From positions 1 to 53,704 of the forward strand of contig CAMAPQ010000008.1 in the NCBI GenBank assembly GCA_945860125.1: 53,704 bases of DNA, read 5' to 3'. Below, piece after piece: positions 18,128-28,304 of this stretch (within the stretch, counting starts at the first letter, position 1; each line of letters begins with the position of its first letter). The translations under genes and the position numbers were made by a program. The stretch is from Klebsiella pneumoniae. Lineage in GTDB: Bacteria > Pseudomonadota > Gammaproteobacteria > Pseudomonadales > CAMAPQ01. Below the pieces are notes generated by a model. It had not been told where the DNA came from, did no database searches, and saw only the letters and a list, made by a program, of their open reading frames with translations.

Positions 18128-19203
18128 GAACCCAAAATTTTTAATTCAACGACATTTGTTTGAATATCTCTCAAAACATCTTGTACATTCTCATCATTAA
18201 TATGACCTTCAAAATCAATAAAAAAAACGTAGCTCCAGTTACTAATTTTAGAAGGTCTCGTCTCAATACGAGTGAGACTAATACCATGACGCCTGAAGGG
18301 TTCCAGTAACTCATGAAGCGCACCGGGCTTATTTTTAGTTGAAACAATAATAGAGGTCTTATCTTCGCCACTTTTTGGGACAGCTTTATGGCCAATAATT
18401 AAAAAGCGCGTGGTATTGTGGGGATTATCTTCAATATTTTCAGCAATTTTTGTCAGCTTATATTTTTCTTGAGCCAGTTCACCTGCAATCGCTGCGGCAT
18501 GCCATTCATCAACAACTCGCCTAGCTGCTTCTGCATTAGAAGAAACGGCAACACGCTCAACTTGTGGATAGTGTGAATCTAACCATTTACGGCATTGACC
18601 TAAAGACTGTTGGTGAGAATAAATTCGCTTCACGCTTTCAGGCTTGGCGTGATCACCAATCAAAAGATGATGATGAATACGCACTTCAACTTCACCACAA
18701 ATTTTAAGCGCGTATTCCATAAAAGTATCCAACGTATGGCTTACCATGCCCTCAGAAGAATTTTCAACAGGAACAACGCCATAATCTGCTGCACCCGCCG
18801 CCACTTCCCGAAAAACTTCGTCAATTGAATTGAGGGGAATAGCCTGCACAGAATAGCCAAAATGCTTATAGGTGGCAGCTTGTGTAAAAGTGCCCTCAGG
18901 CCCTAAAAATGCAATCTTTAATTTTTGCTCTAAAGCTAAGCAAGAAGACATAATCTGACGAAATATCTTTACTAACTCATCGTTGACTAAGGGGCCTTCA
19001 TTGCGCTCTATTACTTGCCTTAAAACCTGCGCTTCACGCTCAGGCCTATAAAAAGAAGCACAAATATTAGCGCATTTTTTTATCTCACCCACTTCATGGG
19101 CGTATTGTGCACGCAGCGCTATCAGCCTTTGAATATCAATATCTAATAGGTCAATTTTTTCTCTGCATTCATCTAATTTTGTTTTTTCTTCGTCAGAACT
19201 CAT
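18106..19203 (-). CDS. pheA: Bifunctional chorismate mutase / prephenate dehydratase (P-protein)
   Basis: Converts chorismate to prephenate and on to phenylpyruvate for phenylalanine synthesis. Domains in order: AroQ-type chorismate mutase (about 5-95, 'REKIDLLDIDIQRLIALRAQYAHEVGEIK'), prephenate dehydratase (about 96-275, with 'FLGPEGTFTQAA' and 'GVVPVENSSEGMV'; the catalytic 'NNTTRF' type motif appears as 'HNTTRFLIIG'), and a C-terminal ACT domain ('KPGALHELLEPF', 'IETRPSKISNWSYVFFIDFEGH') for phenylalanine feedback. 365 residues is normal. It follows serC by 48 bp in the conserved gyrA-serC-pheA order. Confidence 0.97.
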   Translation of the reverse strand: MSSDEEKTKLDECREKIDLLDIDIQRLIALRAQYAHEVGEIKKCANICASFYRPEREAQVLRQVIERNEGPLVNDELVKIFRQIMSSCLALEQKLKIAFLGPEGTFTQAATYKHFGYSVQAIPLNSIDEVFREVAAGAADYGVVPVENSSEGMVSHTLDTFMEYALKICGEVEVRIHHHLLIGDHAKPESVKRIYSHQQSLGQCRKWLDSHYPQVERVAVSSNAEAARRVVDEWHAAAIAGELAQEKYKLTKIAENIEDNPHNTTRFLIIGHKAVPKSGEDKTSIIVSTKNKPGALHELLEPFRRHGISLTRIETRPSKISNWSYVFFIDFEGHINDENVQDVLRDIQTNVVELKILGSYPKAVV

Positions 19204-19251
19204 AATCCGATTTCCATTGTAACTGTCTCTTTGTCGCTCAACCCTTTCTGC

Positions 19252-20340
19252 CTAACCTTTTCGCCTTGCAAAATCTTTCATAAAATTGATCAAAGCCGTG
19301 ACAGCTTGCTCTGAGACTGCGTTGTATAAACTGGCACGCATTCCCCCCACTAACCGATGACCTTTAAGATTTTTAAGCCCACAGGCATCCGCTTCTTTTA
19401 AGAATAAGCTATCTAATGCCGCATCATTCAACGTAAAAGGGATATTCATCCAAGAGCGATACGCTTTTTCTACGGGATTTTGATAAAAACCACTTTTATC
19501 AATGTAGTCATATAAAGCACTCGCTTTTCTTTGGTTTAAAACTTCCATAGAAGCGAGACCACCTTGCGCCTCAAGCCACTCAAAAACTAAACCTGCCAAA
19601 TAAATTGAAAAAGAAGGCGGCGTATTAATCATCGATTGCTGTTTAGCAAGTTCTTTATAGTTAAAAAGAGGCGGCGCATTAGGTAATACATCACCCACCA
19701 AATCTTTTCTCACAATCACAAGAACAAGGCCTGCAGGGCCAATATTTTTTTGGGCACCCGCATAAATTAACCCAAATTTTGAAACATCGATTGGACGAGA
19801 GAGAATAGTAGATGACATATCCGCAACTAAAGGCTGAGAAACAGCGGGAATAAAGGGAAATTCAACACCTACAATCGTTTCATTGGGACAATAATGAAAA
19901 TAAGCGCTTTGTTCAGAGGGCTCACTTAAAGCCCACTGAGAAACATCAGGAATCGTTGTGAAATGTGATGCTTCACTAGAAGCCACAAGATTCACTTTAC
20001 AAAAACGACTCGCATCTTCCACTGCTTTTTGCGACCACGTCCCTGTAATTAAATAATCAGCTTGTTTCTTACCACGCAATAAATTCATTGGCACCAAAGA
20101 GAACTGTAACGTGGCACCACCTTGCATGAAAAGCACATGATAATCATCAGATAAATTCAAGAGCCTTCTTAAGCTCGCCTCTGCATCTTGCAAAATACGC
20201 TCAAATTCAGCACTGCGGTGACTTATCTCCATCACCGACATACCAAGCCCTTGATAATCTAATAATTCATCACGCGCCTTTGCTAATACTGCCTCAGGCA
20301 AAGCCGCAGGGCCTGCACAAAAATTATACACTCTCGTCAT
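19252..20340 (-). CDS. serC: Phosphoserine aminotransferase
   Basis: PLP enzyme making 3-phosphoserine for serine (and 4-phosphohydroxythreonine for pyridoxal phosphate). 362 residues, full length. The N-terminus 'VYNFCAGPAALPEAVL' and 'GGATLQFSLVPMNLL' are diagnostic; the PLP-binding lysine is in 'GLIYAGAQKNIGPAG'; the C-terminal 'GGMRASLYNA' carries the phosphate-binding arginine. It starts 20 bp after gyrA, so the three genes gyrA-serC-pheA can be co-transcribed. Confidence 0.97.
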   Translation of the reverse strand: MTRVYNFCAGPAALPEAVLAKARDELLDYQGLGMSVMEISHRSAEFERILQDAEASLRRLLNLSDDYHVLFMQGGATLQFSLVPMNLLRGKKQADYLITGTWSQKAVEDASRFCKVNLVASSEASHFTTIPDVSQWALSEPSEQSAYFHYCPNETIVGVEFPFIPAVSQPLVADMSSTILSRPIDVSKFGLIYAGAQKNIGPAGLVLVIVRKDLVGDVLPNAPPLFNYKELAKQQSMINTPPSFSIYLAGLVFEWLEAQGGLASMEVLNQRKASALYDYIDKSGFYQNPVEKAYRSWMNIPFTLNDAALDSLFLKEADACGLKNLKGHRLVGGMRASLYNAVSEQAVTALINFMKDFARRKG

Positions 20341-20360
20341 TTTGAGTTTTCTCTCCTCAT

Positions 20361-23021
20361 CTAATCTTCAACATCACCTACAACGTTACCTTCTGTCGTA
20401 CCCGACAAATCTGATGCGCTAGAATTTGGCAAATCACCTAAAACACCCTCTTCTAGACCATCATCAAGGCTTAGATCTCCAGGTATTTCCTCAATGCGAC
20501 TCACGCCCACTAGGGTTTCACCTTCTGCCAATCTAATTAAACTTACACCTTGTGTATTACGACTTAAAATAGAAATCTCAGAAACACGTGTACGAACCAA
20601 CGTACCTTGATCACTAATTAACATAATTTCGTCGCTTTCTTTCACGAGAATTGCGCCAACCAAATCACCATTACGCTCACTCGTTTTCATCGCAATAACA
20701 CCCTGACCGCCACGATTTTGCACTGAAAACTCATCAATCACCGTACGCTTACCAAATCCGTTTTTGCTGACGGTTAAAATCGTATAATCAAAATCATCAA
20801 GAATAAGCGAAATCACTCTAAATTCATTCTCAGCAGGTAACCTAGCAGGTAACCTAATACCTCTCACACCACGAGCCGTACGCCCGACTGCACGAATATC
20901 ATCTTCATGGAAACGAATACCCTTACCTTCACTACTAAACAACATGACATTTTGGTCGCCATTAGTAATGATCGCGCCCACTAAGGTATCGCCTTCATCT
21001 AAATCAAGCGCGATTAAACCCGCTGAACGAGGCTTCTCAAATAAAGTTAAATCCACTCTTTTTACAACACCAAAACTAGTGGCCATAAAAATATATTTTC
21101 CTTGCGCACTATAAGGAAGAATACCCGTAATTCTCTCGCCTTCAACCAAAGGCAGCAGATTTACCACAGGCTTTCCTTTGGCATTTCTACCTGCTTGAGG
21201 AATATGAAATACTTTTATCCAGTACACTTTACCCATATTGGTAAAGCATAAAATTGTATCATGGCTACTCACAACCAAAAGATGCTCAATATAATCTTCA
21301 TCTTTTACTTGCGCAGCTGTTTTTCCTTTTCCGCCTCTTTTCTGAGCACGATAGGTATCCATCGGCTGTATTTTTGCGTAACCGCCATGAGATAAGGTGA
21401 TTACTACCGTCTCTTCTGGAATGAGATCTTCTTCTCGCACATCTTGTCTTGAAAAAACAATTTCTGTGCGGCGCTTATCACCATATAACTCACGCATCTG
21501 CTTTAATTCATCACGAATAATCTGAAATAAACGTGCCTGACTTGCCAAAATATCTAATAAATCTCTAATTTGATCAATTTTTTCTTGGTATTCTTCAAGT
21601 AACTTACCATGTTCCATGCCCGTCAGTTTTTGCAACCGTAAATCTAGAATCGCTTGAGCTTGATCAGGTGAAAGATAATATTTACCTGCCCGCAAACCAT
21701 ACTCAATAGGCAAAGCATCGGGACGGCATAAAGATTGATCTTCTGCGCGAGATAACATCTCAAGCACCACGCCTGGAACCCAACCTACTTCCACTAATTT
21801 TTGGCGCGCATCCGGCGTATCCTTTGAGGATTTAATCAGCACAATAATCTGGTCAATATTCGCAATGGCAATGGATAAACCTTCCAGAAGATGACCACGT
21901 TCACGCGCTTTTCTAAGAAGAAAAACAGTACGGCGTGTAACCACTTCTCGCCTATGACGAATAAAGCATTCAAGCACCTGCTTTAAATTCAGTAATCTTG
22001 GCTGCTGATCGACAAGAGCAACCATATTTACGCCAAAATTATTTTCCATCTGAGTTTGAATAAAAAGATTATTAAGCACCACATCGCCTACTTCACCGCG
22101 ACGAAGCTCAATCACAATACGCATACCGTCTTTATCAGACTCATCTCGCAACTCAGAAATACCGTCTATTTTTTTATCTTTTACTAACTCAGCAATTTTT
22201 TCAATTAATCGCGCTTTATTAACTTGATAAGGCAACTCAGTGACAATGATCGTTTGTTTATTTGTTTTTTCATCCGTATCAATATGCGCTTTAGCACGTA
22301 AACAAATAGAACCACGCCCTGTACGGTAAGCATCAACAATACCGCCAACACCGTTAATTTGACCAGCCGTGGGAAAATCAGGGCCTTTAATATAAGCCAT
22401 CAGATCAGTAATCGTCATCTCGGGCGCATCAATAAGCGCCAAACAACCATCAATAACCTCAGCCACATTGTGAGGTGGAATATTGGTTGCCATACCCACC
22501 GCAATACCAGATGAGCCATTAATTAATAAAGCAGGAATTTTAGCCGGCAAAACAGCAGGCATATATTCGCTGCCGTCATAGTTGGGTACAAAATCAACCG
22601 TTTCTTTTTCCAAATCAGCCAACATTTCATGGGCAATCTTCGACATACGTACTTCGGTGTAACGCATGGCAGCCGCATTATCGCCATCAACGGAACCAAA
22701 GTTACCCTGCCCATCAATAAACATATAACGCAACGAAAAAGGCTGCGCCATACGAACGATAGTATCGTATACGGCTGTATCACCATGAGGATGATATTTA
22801 CCGATAACATCCCCGACGACACGAGCAGACTTTTTATACGGTTTATTCCAGTCATTACTTAATTCATTCATTGCAAATAAGACACGACGATGAACAGGCT
22901 TAAGACCATCTCTAACATCAGGCAAAGCACGCCCTACAATAACGCTCATCGCATAATCAAGATAAGCATTCTTTAATTCATCTTCGATATTAATTGGATA
23001 AATTTGCTTGGTAAGATCCAT
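20361..23021 (-). CDS. gyrA: DNA gyrase subunit A
   Basis: Breakage-reunion subunit of gyrase, which introduces negative supercoils. From ATG 23021 the product is 886 residues. The winged-helix core has '[10 protein letters not shown]', the active-site tyrosine (about 121, 'AMRYTEVRM') and the quinolone region '[11 protein letters not shown]', with threonine at the position of E. coli Ser83 and aspartate at Asp87. The GyrA box 'QKRGGKG' starts the C-terminal beta-pinwheel, which shows repeated blades, and the chain ends with an acidic tail rich in D, E and G. An in-frame TTG two codons upstream is an alternative start. An ERIC-like element lies about 120 bp upstream. Confidence 0.98.
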   Translation of the reverse strand: MDLTKQIYPINIEDELKNAYLDYAMSVIVGRALPDVRDGLKPVHRRVLFAMNELSNDWNKPYKKSARVVGDVIGKYHPHGDTAVYDTIVRMAQPFSLRYMFIDGQGNFGSVDGDNAAAMRYTEVRMSKIAHEMLADLEKETVDFVPNYDGSEYMPAVLPAKIPALLINGSSGIAVGMATNIPPHNVAEVIDGCLALIDAPEMTITDLMAYIKGPDFPTAGQINGVGGIVDAYRTGRGSICLRAKAHIDTDEKTNKQTIIVTELPYQVNKARLIEKIAELVKDKKIDGISELRDESDKDGMRIVIELRRGEVGDVVLNNLFIQTQMENNFGVNMVALVDQQPRLLNLKQVLECFIRHRREVVTRRTVFLLRKARERGHLLEGLSIAIANIDQIIVLIKSSKDTPDARQKLVEVGWVPGVVLEMLSRAEDQSLCRPDALPIEYGLRAGKYYLSPDQAQAILDLRLQKLTGMEHGKLLEEYQEKIDQIRDLLDILASQARLFQIIRDELKQMRELYGDKRRTEIVFSRQDVREEDLIPEETVVITLSHGGYAKIQPMDTYRAQKRGGKGKTAAQVKDEDYIEHLLVVSSHDTILCFTNMGKVYWIKVFHIPQAGRNAKGKPVVNLLPLVEGERITGILPYSAQGKYIFMATSFGVVKRVDLTLFEKPRSAGLIALDLDEGDTLVGAIITNGDQNVMLFSSEGKGIRFHEDDIRAVGRTARGVRGIRLPARLPAENEFRVISLILDDFDYTILTVSKNGFGKRTVIDEFSVQNRGGQGVIAMKTSERNGDLVGAILVKESDEIMLISDQGTLVRTRVSEISILSRNTQGVSLIRLAEGETLVGVSRIEEIPGDLSLDDGLEEGVLGDLPNSSASDLSGTTEGNVVGDVED

Positions 23022-23139
23022 AAACAATACTCATTAAATTAGCAAAACAAAGGCACACAACACAGCCCCTGCTACAGATTTTTGCTGTAACAAGGCAAAA
23101 AATAAGACCTGAAGCCAGGATTAGTATGAAAACAGAATA

Positions 23140-23280
23140 TATACCCTTTGTACTTGACTCTTCACACTTGAACAGGCGGCATTGTTGGCAGTTCTCATTC
23201 ACCCCAATCACATAGTTTGTCTCTGCTCATGGGATTCACGCTCTTGCCGCCTCACCGTGATTCCAATTACTTTGGGTACA
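23140..23280 (-). repeat. ERIC/IRU-like element, copy 4 (about 141 bp, internal insertion)
   Basis: Reverse orientation relative to copies 1-3: TATACCC at 23140 and TTTGGGTA at the right end. The core GGCGGCATTGTTGGCAG...CACCCCAATCACATAG is present. Near the left end an extra about 14 bp (a partial repeat around TACTTGACTCTTCACACTTGA) accounts for the greater length. It sits upstream of gyrA. Confidence 0.9.
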
Positions 23281-23619
23281 GAGAAAACTTCTTGATTTAA
23301 GAGCGACTATTTTGAGTGGTGAATTCTAACATAAAATGCCAGATTTGGTAGGTTGATACACTCATTTCCCTCACTAACCTGTCAACGAAGAAGAGAACAA
23401 TAACGTTACGCGACTCATATAATAAAGGCTAAAAAACCACACATTTAAGCTTAAAAAAAGAATCATCATGCCATAAATCATAAAAAAGGCTTATTTTAAG
23501 CATTATTTATGATAAAAAATAAAAAAAAGGCTTTTATAATAATAAATAACAGCTAGAATCCACTGTATAAAGCGTAAAGCATGCAGTTTTTGTTTGCGTT
23601 TGTTTCCTCAGTAAAAATG

Positions 23620-23644
23620 AATGCGCAGAAGTATTTTGCGCATT
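23620..23644 (+). terminator. Hairpin in the leader of the HU-like gene
   Basis: AATGCGCA pairs with TGCGCATT (8 bp, 9-nt loop), followed by TTCTTT. It ends 37 bp before the HU-like ATG. It has terminator shape, so it may be an attenuator, the end of an upstream small transcript, or a stabilising 5' leader structure. Confidence 0.45.
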
Positions 23645-23681
23645 TTCTTTATCAACCATCTATAAAAAGGTACACAAAGAT

Positions 23682-24122
23682 ATGTCAGCGAAAAAAGGAG
23701 CTAAAGCTTCGAGTCAACCCGCAGTAAAAAAACCAGCTGTAAAAGCGCCAGCGGCAGCTAAAAAAGAAACCGCAAAAGTAGCAGCGCCCGCCAAGAAAAA
23801 AAATGAGACGCTTACTGCACCGATGACAAAAACTCAAATGCTTGCTGAAATTGCGGGAACAGTGGAGCTATCAAAAAAACAAGTTCAGTCTGTACTCGAT
23901 GAGCTAAGCGGCCTTATTGAGCGTCATATCAATCCTAAAAAAGGCGTCAGCCAATTTACACTTCCTGGCTTACTTAAAGTGCAAGTGGTTCATAAAAAAG
24001 CAACGAAAGCGAGAAAAGGCGTCAACCCTTTCACAGGACAAGAGCAAGTATTTAAAGCTAAACCTGCACGCAGTGTTGTAAAAATTCGCCCTCTTAAAAA
24101 ACTAAAAGATATGGTCGCTTAA
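23682..24122 (+). CDS. HU-family DNA-binding protein with histone-H1-like N-terminal tail
   Basis: A 146-residue basic protein. Residues 1-45 are almost only K, A, P, T and E ('AKKGAKASSQPAVKKPAVKAP' type composition), like eukaryotic H1 tails and bacterial histone-like tails. Residues about 48-146 match HU/IHF in pattern: 'MTKTQMLAEIAGTVELSKKQV' helices, 'FTLPGLLKVQVVHKKATKARKG' arm and 'NPFTGQEQVFKAKPARSVVKIRPLKKLKD'. It would bind DNA, with the tail neutralising phosphate and helping compaction. It is monocistronic, bounded by a leader hairpin and a strong terminator. It is clearly different from canonical HupB at 2499. Confidence 0.85.
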   Translation: MSAKKGAKASSQPAVKKPAVKAPAAAKKETAKVAAPAKKKNETLTAPMTKTQMLAEIAGTVELSKKQVQSVLDELSGLIERHINPKKGVSQFTLPGLLKVQVVHKKATKARKGVNPFTGQEQVFKAKPARSVVKIRPLKKLKDMVA

Positions 24123-24165
24123 TCTATAAGCAGCTTCTATTTTCTTTTATCCTCCCGCCTTCATG

Positions 24166-24209
24166 ACTTCTTGCTGCTCCACATCGTTTTGAGCAGCAAG
24201 AAGTTTTTT
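24166..24209 (+). terminator. Strong intrinsic terminator after the HU-like gene
   Basis: CTTCTTGCTGCTC (24167-24179) pairs perfectly with GAGCAGCAAGAAG (24191-24203), 13 bp with an 11-nt loop, followed by TTTTTT. Textbook Rho-independent terminator, 44 bp after the stop codon and 40 bp before proS. Confidence 0.92.
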
Positions 24210-24248
24210 ATGTAATAAAAAAACGTTATTTTTACTTGAGATGTTTAT

Positions 24249-25976
24249 ATGCGCACCAGCCAGTACTTTATTGCCACACTTCGCGATAATCCGAGCGATG
24301 CAGAAACAATCAGCCACCGCCTAATGATTCGAGCAGGTCTTATCAGAAAACTTGCCACGGGTTTATACAGCTGGCTACCTATGGGCCTGCGCGTCTTACA
24401 AAAAGTAGAAACGATTATTCGTGAAGAAATGAACCGTGCAGGCGCGCTCGAAATATTAATGCCAGTTGTTCAGCCAGTTGATCTATGGGTTGAATCAGGC
24501 CGGATTGAAAAATATGGACCTGAACTACTAAGATTCGAAGATCGCCATCAACGGCCTTACTGCCTTGGCCCCACCCATGAAGAAGTAGTAACAGATCTTG
24601 TTCGCCAGCAAATTCGTAGCTATAAACAATTACCCATTAATTTTTATCAAATTCAAACAAAATTTCGCGATGAAATTCGACCACGTTTTGGCGTAATGCG
24701 CGCACGTGAGTTTACGATGAAAGATGCTTATTCCTTTCATATTGACGACTTAAGCCTACAACAAACCTATGACACGATGTATGAGGCCTATACACGCATT
24801 TTTACGCGAATGAACCTTACTTTTCGAGCGGTTTTTGCAGACACAGGCTCAATAGGCGGCAATCACTCCCATGAATTTCATGTACTCGCAGACTCCGGAG
24901 AAGATGCCATCGCTCTGAGCGATACGAGCCAGTATGCCGCCAATGTTGAGCTTGCTACATACTTATTACCTGATGCGCCCAAAAGCGCGCCTAAGGAAGC
25001 ATTTAAACTTATAGAAACCCCTAACACCAAGAGTATTGAGGAAGTGTGCCAACACCTTAAAATAGCGCCTGAAAACACGATTAAAACGCTCATTGTTAAA
25101 GGCACCGAAAAAGCAGGGCCAAAAAAGCTTGTTGCACTGGTGCTCAGAGGCGACCATACGTTAAATGAGATTAAAGTAGAAAAGATTGATCTTATCCAAT
25201 CCCCCGTCACTTTGGCTTCTGAAGAAGAAGTTCTTCAGCACTTAAGCATTCCTTTAGGTTTTATTGGCCCTCACAAACTTGATATTCCTATCATTTGTGA
25301 TCATAGCGCAGCTTATTTAAGTGATTTTGTCTGCGGCGCAAACATCAAAGACAAGCATTTTATAGGTGCCAACTGGGATAGAGACTGCTCATTTACGCAT
25401 GAACGAGATATTCGCCGCGTCGTTGCAGGAGACCCCTCACCAGATGGACAAGGCACACTGAGCATTACGCGCGGGATTGAAGTTGGTCATATCTTTCAAC
25501 TAGGCCGCAAGTACAGCGAAGCCTTACAAGCAACCGTGCTAAACGATAAAGGCCAAAAAACCATTATGACGATGGGATGCTATGGCATTGGCGTTACCCG
25601 TGTTGTTGCCGCAGCAATTGAGCAAAACAACGACGAAAAAGGGATTATATGGCCTGATTCTATCGCCCCCTTTTTATTAGTTATCATTCCTGTTCAATAT
25701 CAAGGCTGCGCTGAAGTGAAGCAAACTTGTGACGAAATTTATGCAGAATGTATGCAGTTAGGCATTAGTGTGTTACTGGATGATCGAGACGAAAGACTAG
25801 GCGTTTTGCTGGCAGACAGTGAATTAATTGGTATTCCGCATAGAATTGTTGTGGGCGAAAAAAACTTAAAAAACAACATGATAGAATATACTTCAAGAAA
25901 AAAAGGCGGCAAAGAAAACATTTCTTCCAGTTCTTTGATAAACTTTTTAAAGGAGCAACTGAAAACGATAGCTTAG
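24249..25976 (+). CDS. proS: Prolyl-tRNA synthetase (bacterial type)
   Basis: Class II aminoacyl-tRNA synthetase charging tRNA-Pro. 575 residues, the bacterial form with an editing insertion. Visible: the N-terminal '[22 protein letters not shown]', motif 2 '[27 protein letters not shown]', the YbaK-like INS editing domain (about 225-380) that clears mischarged Ala-tRNA, motif 3 '[18 protein letters not shown]' and the anticodon-binding domain with '[20 protein letters not shown]'. It is the only synthetase in the window. Confidence 0.97.
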   Translation: MRTSQYFIATLRDNPSDAETISHRLMIRAGLIRKLATGLYSWLPMGLRVLQKVETIIREEMNRAGALEILMPVVQPVDLWVESGRIEKYGPELLRFEDRHQRPYCLGPTHEEVVTDLVRQQIRSYKQLPINFYQIQTKFRDEIRPRFGVMRAREFTMKDAYSFHIDDLSLQQTYDTMYEAYTRIFTRMNLTFRAVFADTGSIGGNHSHEFHVLADSGEDAIALSDTSQYAANVELATYLLPDAPKSAPKEAFKLIETPNTKSIEEVCQHLKIAPENTIKTLIVKGTEKAGPKKLVALVLRGDHTLNEIKVEKIDLIQSPVTLASEEEVLQHLSIPLGFIGPHKLDIPIICDHSAAYLSDFVCGANIKDKHFIGANWDRDCSFTHERDIRRVVAGDPSPDGQGTLSITRGIEVGHIFQLGRKYSEALQATVLNDKGQKTIMTMGCYGIGVTRVVAAAIEQNNDEKGIIWPDSIAPFLLVIIPVQYQGCAEVKQTCDEIYAECMQLGISVLLDDRDERLGVLLADSELIGIPHRIVVGEKNLKNNMIEYTSRKKGGKENISSSSLINFLKEQLKTIA

Positions 25977-26150
25977 TTACAAATTCACTAATTTTTTGTA
26001 CCCAATAATAAGCGCTTTCTCGGTAGACTCCTCGAAATGATGTGATTTTTGGTGTTTGTATATTTCCATTAGCAATACTAATAGCTAATACACAAACATT
26101 AACACGCCATATCCTTATCTTTAGGTAACACAGAAGAGAAGAGAGGTGTC

Positions 26151-26783
26151 ATGTTGACTCAGCTTTTATTTCGTATCAAAAATATAATATCGTCCGATAA
26201 CATTAAGAAAAATGCTGCTTTATGGCTTTTATTAATCGCCTTCTTTGCCCCCCTTAAACTACATGCTTTTTCAATGCTACTACCTGACGAAGAGTTTCGT
26301 CATATGTTACGTGAAACAATTGTGGAAGCTGATAGTTTTGAGGATCGGTGGGATGCAGAAGTATGGATGGTTGATATGGCAGGCAGACTCAAAAAGTTTG
26401 TACCAGACAAAAAAGAACTCCTTTTTATTTTAAGAACGGTACATAGAGAATCAATACGTTATGGCATTGATCCACAAATGGTTCTATCTATTATTCATGT
26501 TGAGAGTTCTTTTGATAAATATGCTATTTCTACGGTCGGCGCAATGGGATTAATGCAGGTCATGCCTTTCTGGAAAAAAGAGCTGGGTGGCAAATCAGAT
26601 AATTTGCTAGATATAGCAACGAATATTCGTTATGGTTGCGCCATTCTTAAAACCTATATCAAAATGGAAAAAGGAAATAAAGCGCGGGCTTTAGCGCGCT
26701 ACAATGGTAGCCTTGGTGAAACCTGGTACCCAAACAGGGTCTTAAAAGTATGGCGTAATTACTGGTACGTAAGGTCAAATTGA
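26151..26783 (+). CDS. Lytic transglycosylase (SLT domain)
   Basis: Peptidoglycan-cleaving enzyme of the soluble lytic transglycosylase type. 210 residues. A hydrophobic N-terminal segment (about 22-42, ending 'KLHA') is a signal peptide or anchor. The SLT domain starts about residue 97 with catalytic Glu in 'SIIHVESSFDKYAIS', followed by 'GAMGLMQVMPFW', 'NIRYGCAILKTYI' and 'ARYNGSLGETWYPNRVL', all family hallmarks. It is preceded by AGAGAGG. Its TGA stop overlaps the TTG start of the first MATE gene, so they are translationally coupled. Confidence 0.92.
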   Translation: MLTQLLFRIKNIISSDNIKKNAALWLLLIAFFAPLKLHAFSMLLPDEEFRHMLRETIVEADSFEDRWDAEVWMVDMAGRLKKFVPDKKELLFILRTVHRESIRYGIDPQMVLSIIHVESSFDKYAISTVGAMGLMQVMPFWKKELGGKSDNLLDIATNIRYGCAILKTYIKMEKGNKARALARYNGSLGETWYPNRVLKVWRNYWYVRSN

Positions 26784-28165
26784 ATTTATTTATCCAACCC
26801 TCTTTATTTTTTCAAGAGCTCAAGAAATTACTGAAACTAGCCGCACCAATCATGGTGACTCAATTTGCACAAACAGCTAATGGTTTTGTTGATACTTTTA
26901 TGTCTGGCCAGATTGGCTCAGTTGATTTAGCGAGCATTGCGCTAGGCTCAGGCATTTGGTTACCTATTTATCTTTTAATCGTCGGTATTCTGATTGGTGC
27001 AACACCTATTATTGCGCGCTACAACGGTGAAAATAATTTCAGTCAACTTCCTTTTATTACGCAGCAGGCATTATATTTAAGCGGCCTAATTGGATTGATT
27101 GGGGCTATTGCTACTTATTTCTCACCCTTGATCCTAAGCCTTATGGCCATTAAACCAGAATTAATCCCCATTACCACCCACTATCTTCATGCTATTGCTT
27201 TTGGGATACCTGCCATCTCTTTTTTTACCGTACTAAGATCTTTTTGTGAAGGATTAGGTCATAGCAAACCTGCAATGTTTATAAGTATATTGGGTCTAAT
27301 TTGTAATATTTTTGCAAACTATATTTTTATGTATGGTTTATTTGGTTTACCTGAACTGGGTAGTGCAGGATGTGGTTATGCGACCTCTCTTGTGATGTGG
27401 CTTATGTGCTTTTTTATGCTAAGTTTTATTCATTACTCGCATTTATCTCATCATGCACAATTATTCTCAAAATGGACCTTGCCGCATATTCAATCATTTA
27501 AAACACTGCTTGCTATAGGCATACCGATTGGTTTAGCTATTTTCTTTGAAACCAGTATTTTTTCAGTGATAGCCTTATTTCTAGGTAAAAAAGGGGCGAT
27601 TATTGTCGCAGGACACCAAATTGCGCTTAACTTTTCATCCCTTATTTTTATGATTCCCCTTAGTATTGCGATGGCTTTAACCATTCGCGTAAGCCATGCA
27701 ATGGGCGAAAAAAATAAACTTAAAACAAAAATTATTTGCCTTGCGGGACTATACAGCAACATTATCATTGCGTTAATTATGGCTACATGTATTTATTTTT
27801 TCCGGTTTAAAATCGCAGCGATTTACACTGACACACAAGCCGTTATTCAATTAAGTGCGCAATTATTAATTTTTTCTGCTATTTTTCAACTTTCTGACGG
27901 ATTACAAGTTGCTTCTAATGGTGCATTACGAGGCTTTAAAGAAACAAAATCACCTATGTTTATTACGCTAGCTGGCTACTGGTTTGTGGGCTTACCAATT
28001 GGTTATTATCTCGGCGAAATTGGTATTTACACGCCCTTAGGCGCACACGGTTTTTGGATAGGTTTAATTATAGGTTTAACAACAACAGCTACTCTTCTTC
28101 TTAGCAAGCTCGCTTTTTGCATAAGATGCTTTGATCGTTACGTAACACAACCCATCACACCGTAA
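26780..28165 (+). CDS. MATE-family multidrug/cation antiporter, copy 1
   Basis: Inner-membrane efflux pump of the NorM-like MATE family, driven by Na+ or H+. 461 residues, 12 predicted membrane segments in two related halves; conserved blocks include 'KLAAPIMVTQFAQTANGFVDTFMSGQIG', 'ALGSGIWLPIYLLIVGILIGATPIIARYNGE' and 'ALRGFKETKSPMF'. The start is TTG at 26780, overlapping the TGA of the upstream transglycosylase gene, with AAGG 5 nt upstream. It is closely similar over its full length to the next gene, so the pair is a tandem duplication. Confidence 0.94.
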   Translation: MNLFIQPSLFFQELKKLLKLAAPIMVTQFAQTANGFVDTFMSGQIGSVDLASIALGSGIWLPIYLLIVGILIGATPIIARYNGENNFSQLPFITQQALYLSGLIGLIGAIATYFSPLILSLMAIKPELIPITTHYLHAIAFGIPAISFFTVLRSFCEGLGHSKPAMFISILGLICNIFANYIFMYGLFGLPELGSAGCGYATSLVMWLMCFFMLSFIHYSHLSHHAQLFSKWTLPHIQSFKTLLAIGIPIGLAIFFETSIFSVIALFLGKKGAIIVAGHQIALNFSSLIFMIPLSIAMALTIRVSHAMGEKNKLKTKIICLAGLYSNIIIALIMATCIYFFRFKIAAIYTDTQAVIQLSAQLLIFSAIFQLSDGLQVASNGALRGFKETKSPMFITLAGYWFVGLPIGYYLGEIGIYTPLGAHGFWIGLIIGLTTTATLLLSKLAFCIRCFDRYVTQPITP

Positions 28166-28304
28166 AAAATCACGCATCTTACGTAACCTAAAACAAAACC
28201 GTCATTGACAGATAGGGTATTGAGAACCAAAATCATTCTGCTTTTTTTACTTTATTTTATTATTAAGAACAAATAAAAATGCCAGCTTAAATTCTGGCCT
28301 AGAG

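Larger units (their letters stand above)
23028..23681. other. Divergent intergenic region gyrA / HU-like gene
   Basis: About 650 bp. It contains ERIC-like copy 4 (23140-23280), then about 340 bp of A+T-rich sequence with an inverted ATCATAAA/TTTATGAT pair around 23477-23513, and a stable hairpin at 23620-23644 close to the HU-like gene. No ORF in it looks real; a 73-codon minus-strand frame across the ERIC copy is an artefact of the element. Confidence 0.5.

Noticed and set aside
22990-23211. 73-codon minus-strand frame upstream of gyrA
   Set aside because: Its start is encoded by ERIC-like copy 4 and it overlaps the gyrA start in another frame; looks like a repeat artefact.
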